64,000 nucleotides of DNA from Eubacteriales bacterium (GTDB lineage Bacteria; Bacillota; Clostridia; Lachnospirales; Lachnospiraceae), in NCBI GenBank assembly GCA_030536575.1, contig JAUNPS010000010.1:50061-114060 (forward strand), written 5' to 3'. Position 1 is the stretch's first letter. Every line of letters begins with the position of its first letter. A program made the position numbers and the translations under genes. Below the pieces are notes generated by a model that saw only the letters and a program-made list of their open reading frames with translations, was not told where the DNA came from and made no database searches. Shown here piece by piece: positions 17,403 through 25,000 of the stretch.

Positions 17403-18200
17403 ATGACCGAATCTACTGCGAATACAAATGATAAAATCCTTCGTAAGCTTGCTGCAATGCGCATGTTTGACGACGCTTTTATGTCAGCCGTTTTTGACGG
17501 ACGGAATGAAGAAACAGCGCTTTTGCTCAACATTATCCTTGGCCGCAGCGATATCAAAGTTTTATCCGTAAAAACTCAGGTATATATTACGAACATATAC
17601 GGCCGGGAAGTAAAGCTGGATATTCTGGCTGAAGACGAATCCGGAAAAGCCTATAACATCGAGATCCAACGTGAACTCGCCGGTGCTTCTCCGCAAAGAG
17701 CGCGCTTTCATGCTGCGCTGGTCGATGGAAGGCTCCTTAAAAAGGGGCAGAACTTTGACGACCTTCCGGATCGCTATACGATTTTCATTACGGAAGAAGA
17801 TAAGTACCAGAAAGGGCTTCCGGCCTATCACGCGCAATACACCTTGCAGGAACTGGAAAATGAGCCCCTCGGCGACGGTAGTTTTCTCATTTATGTAAAT
17901 GGCCAATACCGAAACACCGACACGCCGATTGGCCGCTTAATGCATGATTTCGCCTGTAATAAATCAGAAGATCTGTTGACTCCGCTTCTGCGGGAACGGG
18001 TACATTATCTAAAAAACACGAAGGGAGGCCGCGAAGAAATGAGCAGCATGGTAGAAGAACTGATTACAGAAGAAAAGATTGAAATGGCAAAGCAGGCCAT
18101 TCTCCGAGGGAAGTACAGCCTTGAAGATATCGCTGGAATATTAGACCTTCCCTTAGCTTTTGTTCAGGAATTGGCTAAACAGAGTAATATCCGTTACTGA
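17403..18200 (+). CDS. Rpn-type PD-(D/E)XK nuclease / transposase-like protein
   Basis: 265-residue member of the recombination-promoting nuclease family (PDDEXK_2). N-terminus has the family pattern NDKILRKLAAMRMFDDAFMSAVFDGRNEETALLLNIILGRSDIKV; the nuclease core is VKLDILAEDESGKAYNIEIQREL, giving Asp and the ExQ variant of the ExK catalytic pair; then ARFHAALVDGRLL. The C-terminal 60 residues form a predicted helical tail (MSSMVEELITEEKIEMAKQAILRGKYSLEDIAGILDLPLAFVQELAKQ), common in gut clostridial copies. AGGAGGTGATT precedes the ATG. These genes are present in many copies in related genomes; a defence or DNA-mobilising role is suggested in the literature for the family, not shown here. 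Confidence 0.85.
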   Translation: MTESTANTNDKILRKLAAMRMFDDAFMSAVFDGRNEETALLLNIILGRSDIKVLSVKTQVYITNIYGREVKLDILAEDESGKAYNIEIQRELAGASPQRARFHAALVDGRLLKKGQNFDDLPDRYTIFITEEDKYQKGLPAYHAQYTLQELENEPLGDGSFLIYVNGQYRNTDTPIGRLMHDFACNKSEDLLTPLLRERVHYLKNTKGGREEMSSMVEELITEEKIEMAKQAILRGKYSLEDIAGILDLPLAFVQELAKQSNIRY

Positions 18201-18207
18201 TCAGACA

Positions 18208-18235
18208 GTACCTGAGCACTTAGCTGCTCAGGTAC
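18208..18235. terminator. Perfect 11-bp hairpin after the Rpn gene
   Basis: GTACCTGAGCA/TGCTCAGGTAC with a 6-base loop, starting 8 bases after the stop codon. There is no T-run, so it may be a Rho-type or stabilising structure rather than a classical intrinsic terminator. Confidence 0.4.
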
Positions 18236-18283
18236 GTAAGAACGTGATTCAGGTGTGAGCAGGCTCCTAATGCCATTTTAACA

Positions 18284-18306
18284 GGCGCCGCCCAAAAGGC
18301 GGCGCC
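18284..18306. terminator. GC-rich hairpin at the flavodiiron gene end
   Basis: Stem GGCGCCGCC/GGCGGCGCC with a 5-base loop, starting 9 bases beyond the flavodiiron stop (which is read on minus). The tract after it on minus is TGTTAAAAT, a weak T-run, so terminator strength is uncertain. Confidence 0.5.
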
Positions 18307-18314
18307 CCTACTAT

Positions 18315-19481
18315 TTATTTCTGCACCAGCTTATCCGCCAGCTCCTCCAACGCCTTCCTGCTCTCCGCATTCAGCGTCGACTTAATCAGCACAGTCGGCT
18401 CCACCAGCTCGATATCCTTCATCACGTCAATCTTCGCCTTCATCACCTTTCCAGCCGACGGCGCCCACGTCCCATTCTCAATCAGCGCAACCCTTCTCTT
18501 CTGGAACTTTTTCGAAACCAGATGATTCAGATAGTCCTCCATGCACGGGAACACGCCCGCATCATAAGAAGCCGCCGCCAAAACCAGCGTATCATACCGA
18601 TAAGCATCCTCAATCGCGTCCGCCATATCATCTCTGGACAGGTCGTAAACCTTCACGCACTTCGCGCCTTTTTCTTCCAGCATTTTAGCCAGTTCTCTGG
18701 CCGCAAATGCAGTATTGCCATGGATAGACGCATAGGCAATCACGATTCCCTCATCTTCCGGCTCGTAGCTGCTCCAGGTCAGATATTTCCCTATGTAGTA
18801 GCCCAGATCTTCTTTCAAAACCGGGCCATGCAGCGGACAAATCATCTGAATATCCAGAGTCGCGGCTTTCTTTAACAGTGCCTGCACCTGCACACCATAT
18901 TTTCCTACAATGTTAATGTAATAGCGTCTCGCTTCGGTAATCCATTCTTCTTCCACGTCCAGCGCGCCAAATTTCCCGAATCCATCCGCCGAAAACAGGA
19001 TTTTTTCGCTCTGCTCATACGCAACCATAACCTCCGGCCAATGAACCATCGGCGCCATGAAGAACTGCAAAGTATGCTTGCCAAGGCTTAACGTCTCTCC
19101 TTCTTTCACCGTCACAGTTCTGCCTTCCAGGTCAAAGTCGAAAAACTGCTTCATCATCGGGAAGGTCTTGGGATTTCCTACGATCTGCATCGTCGGATAT
19201 TTTTCCGCCAGAAGCTGCACATTTCCGGCATGATCCGGCTCCAGATGGGAAACGACCAGGTAATCCGGGGTCTTCCCGTCCAGTACGGCTTCCAGGTTCG
19301 CAAGCCAGCCCTCGGTGCCTCTCTTGTCCACGGTATCCATAACCGCGATCTTCTCGTCCAGGATCACATAGGAGTTATAGGAAACGCCGTTCGGAACAAC
19401 ATACTGACTCTCGAATAAATCAATGGTCTTGTCATCGACACCTACATATTTAATGCTGTCGGTAATGGTGATGTCTTTCAT
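18315..19481 (-). CDS. Flavodiiron protein (A-type flavoprotein)
   Basis: 388-residue cytoplasmic enzyme that reduces O2 to water (some members reduce NO), protecting anaerobes. N-terminal metallo-beta-lactamase-fold diiron domain with ligands in SHLEPDHAGN, MVHWPEVMV, SADGFGKFG and CPLHGPVL; C-terminal flavodoxin domain from about residue 250 with the FMN loop IAYASIHGNTAFAARELAKML and AAASYDAGVFPCMEDYL. No rubredoxin domain is fused, so a separate electron donor is needed. AGGAGG precedes the ATG at 19481; an earlier in-frame start would add 32 unsupported residues. Length is typical for the family. Confidence 0.93.
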   Translation of the reverse strand: MKDITITDSIKYVGVDDKTIDLFESQYVVPNGVSYNSYVILDEKIAVMDTVDKRGTEGWLANLEAVLDGKTPDYLVVSHLEPDHAGNVQLLAEKYPTMQIVGNPKTFPMMKQFFDFDLEGRTVTVKEGETLSLGKHTLQFFMAPMVHWPEVMVAYEQSEKILFSADGFGKFGALDVEEEWITEARRYYINIVGKYGVQVQALLKKAATLDIQMICPLHGPVLKEDLGYYIGKYLTWSSYEPEDEGIVIAYASIHGNTAFAARELAKMLEEKGAKCVKVYDLSRDDMADAIEDAYRYDTLVLAAASYDAGVFPCMEDYLNHLVSKKFQKRRVALIENGTWAPSAGKVMKAKIDVMKDIELVEPTVLIKSTLNAESRKALEELADKLVQK

Positions 19482-19584
19482 TGGGACTTCCTCCTGTTTT
19501 TGTATTTTATCGTTGTCAATCCCCAGTGGGGATAATGATTTCATATGCATTATATCGAAGATGATGGATTTTGGCAAGAGGCTT

Positions 19585-21033
19585 CTATTTTATGCGTTCC
19601 AGGACTTTCAGCAGATAACGCCACATTCTTTCCGTGGACGAAATCGAAAGCTTTTCCTCGGTGGTGTGGATATCTTTCATGTCCGGCCCGAAGGATACGC
19701 AGTCCAGTTCCGGGGATTTTTCGTAGAACAGGCCGCATTCCAGCCCGGCGTGGATAGCGTTCACCACAGGTTCTTTGCCAAACATTTCCGCATACGTTTC
19801 TTTCATGATTTCGCGAAGGGCGGAATCTTTCCGGTATTCCCATGCCGGATAGCCCTCTCCCACCGTACAGATTCCGCCGAGGAATTCGGTCAGATACCGT
19901 ACCTTCTCAGCCACAGCTTCTTTCGCGCTTCCCACAGAACTCCGGATGCTTACGTCCAGCAGGAATTTTTCCGCATCCAGTTTCAGGATGCCCGGATTCG
20001 CGGAAGTTTCTACCAGTCCCGGAATGTCGCCGCTCATTTTCTGGACGCCCCAGGGCGCGAAATTCAGCAGAAAGACGACTTTTTCTCTGCTGATCGGATG
20101 CAGCACGTCCGCTTCGCCGGAACCAAGATTTCTGCAATGGATCGTAATTCCTTCGTCGGAACCGCTGTATTCTTTCCGCAGATGTTTTTCCAGAATGGCC
20201 GCGGCTTCCTGCACTTCGGCTTCCCGCCCCGGTTCGACAACAATTACCGCCGTCGCGGTGCGCGTAATCGCGTTCCCTTTTGTGCCGCCTTCCAGGGATG
20301 CCAGCATATATTCTGTTTTCTGGCCCAGTTCGTACAGGAAACGGCCCATTAATTTGTTGGCGTTTGCGCGGTTTTTATCGATTTCGGCTCCGGAGTGGCC
20401 GCCCACAAGGCCATCGATGGTGATTTCCAGCTTTGTCCCGGTGATCGCAACGTATGTTACCTCCAATTCGCACGCTGCTCCCAGGCCTCCCGCGCATCCT
20501 ACACAGAGATATCCTTCCTCTTCGGAGTCCATGTTAATGAGAAATTTTCCCTTTAAATCGGACATGTCGAGGGCGGCCGCGCCCAGAAGCCCCACCTCTT
20601 CATCGGTGGTAATCACGACTTCCAGCGGCGGATGCCTCAGGCTGTTATCTTCCAGAATCGCCAGCGCATAAGCGACTGCAATCCCGTCGTCGCCGCCAAG
20701 CGTCGTACCATTGGCCGTAATATAATCGCCTTCAACCATAAGTTCCAGCGGATCTTTCGTGAAATCGTGGTTGGAATCCGGTACTTTTTCGCATACCATA
20801 TCGCAATGGCCCTGCAGAATGACCGCCGGAGCATTCTCGTAGCCGGGGGCGGCGTCTTTCCAGATGATAACATTGTTCGCCTCATCCTGGCGGTACTTCA
20901 GCCCATGAGAAACAGCAAACGCTGCCAGATAGTCGCTGATTTCCTTTGTATGGTAAGACCCGTGCGGGATGTTTGCAATTTCTTCGAAGTAATGGAATAC
21001 ACGGGATGGTTCGAGATTTTCTAAAACTGCCAT
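19585..21033 (-). CDS. pepD: Aminoacyl-histidine dipeptidase (M20/M28-type, PepD)
   Basis: 482-residue cytoplasmic metallopeptidase that splits dipeptides such as Xaa-His. Metal-binding pattern is complete: ILQGHCDMV (His, Asp), LGGDDGIAVAY (bridging Asp), TTDEEVGLLGA (catalytic and ligand Glu), NMDSEEEG, and NAIHAGLECGLF near the C-terminus; the lid domain includes GLVGGHSGAEIDKNRANANKLMGRFL. GGAGG precedes the ATG at 21033; an in-frame upstream start would read into the promoter. Ends 104 bases before the flavodiiron gene, so both might share a transcript. Length matches the family (about 485). Confidence 0.93.
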   Translation of the reverse strand: MAVLENLEPSRVFHYFEEIANIPHGSYHTKEISDYLAAFAVSHGLKYRQDEANNVIIWKDAAPGYENAPAVILQGHCDMVCEKVPDSNHDFTKDPLELMVEGDYITANGTTLGGDDGIAVAYALAILEDNSLRHPPLEVVITTDEEVGLLGAAALDMSDLKGKFLINMDSEEEGYLCVGCAGGLGAACELEVTYVAITGTKLEITIDGLVGGHSGAEIDKNRANANKLMGRFLYELGQKTEYMLASLEGGTKGNAITRTATAVIVVEPGREAEVQEAAAILEKHLRKEYSGSDEGITIHCRNLGSGEADVLHPISREKVVFLLNFAPWGVQKMSGDIPGLVETSANPGILKLDAEKFLLDVSIRSSVGSAKEAVAEKVRYLTEFLGGICTVGEGYPAWEYRKDSALREIMKETYAEMFGKEPVVNAIHAGLECGLFYEKSPELDCVSFGPDMKDIHTTEEKLSISSTERMWRYLLKVLERIK

Positions 21034-21111
21034 AACAGACCTCCATAATTTCTGATTTGGATTTACGGAACGGGCGCTGATGACGGCGGCCTGTCCGTAC
21101 AAGATATATAT

Positions 21112-21140
21112 ACTATACCCTGTATGCCCGGAAAATACAA
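21112..21140 (-). promoter_or_regulatory. Sigma-A-like promoter of pepD
   Basis: Read on minus: TTGTAT (21135-21140), 17-bp spacer, TATAGT (21112-21117), about 78 bases upstream of the pepD ATG. Confidence 0.55.
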
Positions 21141-21223
21141 TCTTTTTCCAACGGGAATCCTCTGGCGCTTTCCCGGAAAATCCATTATAATATTCTCAAA
21201 AACAAGATTGAGGAGTTTGGATT

Positions 21224-21883
21224 ATGAAAGCATTGATTTTTGACGTTGATGGAACGCTTTGGGATTCCCGGAGACCGGTGGCCATTGCCTGGGATCGGGT
21301 CATTGAGAAAGAAACCGGAAAGCCCCTTGGCCTGAATGAAGAAAACATTACTTATCTTTTCGGAAAGCCCATGGATGAGATCTGTGCGTGTGTTTTCCCG
21401 GAACTGCCTAAAGAAAAGCAGTTGGAGATCGGGAATAAATGTTTTGCCTATGAAAATGAATACCTGGCGGAGGATCCCGGCACGCTGTTTCCGGGGGTGG
21501 AGGAGACGCTGGAAAAGCTCGCTGCTTCCTATCCGCTGTACATTGTCAGCAATTGCCAGAGTGGGTATATCGAGGTGTTTCTGGAATCCAAGGGGCTGGG
21601 GCATTGTTTTAAAGGGCACCTTTGTTTCGGAGATACGCATCTGTCGAAGGGGCAGACGATTCGGCGTTTGATGAAGGAGCATGGGCTAACGGATGTGGTT
21701 TATATCGGGGATACGCAGGGGGATGCGAATGCCTGTGCGGAAGCTCGGATTCCGTTTGTTTTTGCGGAGTATGGATTTGGGGAATGTGAGAAGGCGGATG
21801 GAAGGATTGCTGCTTTTTCGGAGCTTTTGACAATGTTTCCGAAGACCGGGACGGAGGGGACGCCCGCGCGGCGGGAATTGTAA
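21224..21883 (+). CDS. HAD-superfamily phosphatase (phosphoglycolate-phosphatase-like)
   Basis: 219-residue soluble hydrolase. The four HAD motifs are visible: DVDGTLWDS (nucleophile Asp8 and acid Asp10), IVSNCQ, HLSKGQTIRR with Lys, and YIGDTQGDANA. Cap domain between motifs I and II is of the all-helical type. GAGGAG precedes the ATG. Substrate not predictable. The last codons (ARREL, stop) belong to a 43-bp sequence that is repeated twice downstream. A TATAAT box lies at 21186-21191. Confidence 0.9.
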   Translation: MKALIFDVDGTLWDSRRPVAIAWDRVIEKETGKPLGLNEENITYLFGKPMDEICACVFPELPKEKQLEIGNKCFAYENEYLAEDPGTLFPGVEETLEKLAASYPLYIVSNCQSGYIEVFLESKGLGHCFKGHLCFGDTHLSKGQTIRRLMKEHGLTDVVYIGDTQGDANACAEARIPFVFAEYGFGECEKADGRIAAFSELLTMFPKTGTEGTPARREL

Positions 21884-21996
21884 GTTCTGGAATGACGGTT
21901 TCCTCTTTGGCGCAGCGGGAATCGTAAGCTAGGACGGCGGTTCCCTCTCTGGCGCAGCGGGAATCGTAAGCGCAGGAACGGTTGTTTTCTATCTGG
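21868..21996 (+). repeat. Three tandem copies of a 43-bp stop-codon-spanning repeat
   Basis: Copies at 21868-21910, 21911-21952 and 21953-21996. Each holds the motif AGCGGGAATCGTAAG or a variant, in which TAA is the stop of the HAD gene in copy 1. Copies 2 and 3 are non-coding echoes of that gene tail. They fill most of the gap to the sulfotransferase gene. Confidence 0.75.
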
Positions 21997-22031
21997 CGAG
22001 GCCCTGGATGCAGGGCATGGAGGTTTAAGGA

Positions 22032-25000
22032 ATGAGTAAAAGGAAAAGATGGAGATTTCGATTTGCGGCTGCCGCGCTTTGTCTTGGCGGGAGCCTGATG
22101 CTGCCTTTGGTAACGCCGTTTTGCGGGGCGGGGTATGCGTTTGCTTCGCAGGCTTCCGGGCTGGTTTATGAGGTCAGCGGGTGGCAGGTTTCGCTTGAGG
22201 ATGCGAGACGGGCGGCGGAGCTGAGTACGGTTAGTGTGGCGCTGGGGTATTCCAGCGTTGAGACAAAGAATTTGGAGAAGCAGGCTTCGGATGGGATGGA
22301 ATTTTGTATGCTGAAGCTGGCTTTTTCGAAAATGGACAGTACGGAAAGTATTGAATGGGAAAAGGTGCAGCTTGTGGACAGTCTGGGGAATGGTTATTCC
22401 CGGATGGATGACGGATTTCTTACGGATTATGGGATGAGCAGGCTGCCGGGGACGGATTTGAATTTTGGGAGTTATGAGGGGTGGATTTGTTTTGAGGTGC
22501 CGGCGGAGGCGGAGGGGCTGAAACTGGTGTATCCGTTTGCGGTGGAGAGGCTGGTGATTGAGGTGGAGGCGGAGAGTCCGTCCATGGCGGACACGGCTGA
22601 AACGGGGCGCGACGGCAGCGAGGCCGGGAATCCGGACGGGGACACCGAGGACAGCACGCCTGGCAGCGACAGCGCCGGGACTGCGGGCGAAGCCACCGAG
22701 AGCGGCACACCTGACAGCGACGACGCTGGAACTGCGGGCGAAGCCACCGAGAGCGGCACACCTGGCACCGACAGCGCTGGAACTGGAACCGACGCTACGG
22801 ATGGCAGCCGTGAGGACGCGGCCACCGAGTCGGAATCTGGTTCTGCGAATGGCACCGCCGACACCGCCGCGCCCGATTCCAGTGACGCCTCGGACACTCC
22901 AGACTCTCTGTCTGTCTCTCAGCCTGAGTCCGAATCCGAAACCGCCCAGGAAACGCAGCCCAACACCTGGACACGCCTGGAATCCTACGACTACTTCACC
23001 AGCCAACGCACCATCGACTACAACTTGTACCAGGAATCCCAAAAAGGCTACTCCTTCCAGGATCCCCTTGTCATCGTCGATCCCTACCAGAATTCCCCCC
23101 TGTCCGCCATGGTCATCTTCACCACCCCGGACGAAACCTCCGTCGACGCCGTCATCAAAGGCAAGGACGCCAAAAACGACATTACCGTTACCTTTCCAGC
23201 CGCAACCACCCACATTCTCCCCATCTACGGTCTCTACGCCGGAGACACCACCCAGGTCGAACTGATGCTGGACACCAGAGAATACGTGGAACTGGAAATT
23301 ACCACGGAAAAAATTGATACGCTTCTAAGCACCGCCGAGGTCACTGTTGCTGAGGAAGACGCTCTTGACGACGGAATGCTGACCTTTGTCTGTGTGCAGA
23401 CCGCGGACGGCGGTTCCTACGGCGCGGCCGCCTATGACAACGCCGGCGACCTCCGCTGGCTCCTGGAAACCCCGGAAAGCACCGTCCTCCCGCTGAAACG
23501 CCTGAAGAACGGCCGCATGATGATGTCTTCTTCCCGTCTCTTAAGCGGCACCTACTATATGAGCGGCCTTGTGGAATTTGACCTCTGCGGAAAGTATTAC
23601 AAGGATTACCTGATTCCCGGCGGGGAACACCACGATTTTGTAGAGCTCGAAAACGGGAATCTGCTGGTCTGCTCCAGTGCGGAGGATTTTTCGTCTGTGG
23701 AAGACCGGATTGTGGAGATCGACCGGGAAACCGGGGAAGTGGTCTATGAGCTGAACATTGCTGACCTGATCGAGCCGTCTGACGGCGGTTCCCTGAACCG
23801 CACGGACGCGGACTGGTGCCATAATAATTCTCTGGATTATGACGAGGCGACGGACACGCTGATGCTCTCCTGCCGCCATCTGGATGCTGTTCTGGGAATT
23901 GGTAAAACGAAGAAAGAGCTGAAATGGGTACTCGGCGATCCGACCGGATTTACCAGTGTTTCTGCTGAAAAATTCTTCACACCGATTGAAACGGAGGACG
24001 GCTTTGAATGGCAATATGCCCAGCATAACGCTACCTTTTTGCCAAACGGCGATATCTTGCTCTTCGACAACGGCACCCACCGCACGAAGCTGGGGCTGGA
24101 AGATCAGGCCGTTACCGGGGAGAATGTCTACTCACGCGCGGTTCAGTATCACATTGATACGGAAAACATGACGGTTCAGCAGGTTTGGAGCTATGGGAAG
24201 GAACGCGGCGCGAAGTGGTATTCTTCCTTCATTTCCGGGGCTTCCTATCTTTCTGAGGATAATTACTGGATTACTTCCGGCGGAATCGGTTATGATGCGG
24301 AGCTGGACAGCTATGATCTGACCGTTGCGCAGGTGACCGCGGGCGAGCATCATACCTACCTCGACCAGGTAAAAGACGGCGAGCTGGTATACGAGCTGTT
24401 CCTGCCGATTCTGACCTACCGCAGCATTCGTATGTCTCTGTATCCGGAAGAAGATACCTACAGCGTTTACGAGCGCGGAAAATATCTCGGAAACCTGGGA
24501 ACCGTGCCGCAGTTCGCGGAGACAGAGGAGACGGAGGCCTCCGAGGCTGCTTCCGCCATGCAGACTGACGACATGGCATCCACCGAGACTGCTTCCGCCA
24601 TGCAGACTGACGACATGGCATCCACCAGGGCTGCTTCCGCGACCTCGACGGACGACGCATCGGCCGACGCAGCTCCCTCCGCCCTGTCCGTCTCCGGCGT
24701 ACAGTTTCTCGCTTCTGACGCCCAGGAACTCACCTTCCCCCTCACCACCCTCCTCCAGATGCCCGACCGCATCCTCCTCTCCGGCACCTGGCCCGAAACC
24801 GCCTCCGACGCCTCCCTCGTCCTCCTGGACGAGCACAACACCGCCTACCGCTTTAAAATCTCGCCCCCGTCCTACCAAACCGGCGACTCTGCGGCCTTCA
24901 GCGTCTGGATCACCCCTCAGTCCCTGCCCTACAGCCACCGTTACCGGATTTACCTCTACAACCAAGGCACCCTCTACACCACCTGGCGCTTCTTTGACAA

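Noticed and set aside
21609-23213. Open frame of 534 codons on minus across the HAD and sulfotransferase genes
   Set aside because: Low-complexity Gly/Val/Arg/Pro translation produced by the repeats on the other strand; overlaps two well-supported genes.
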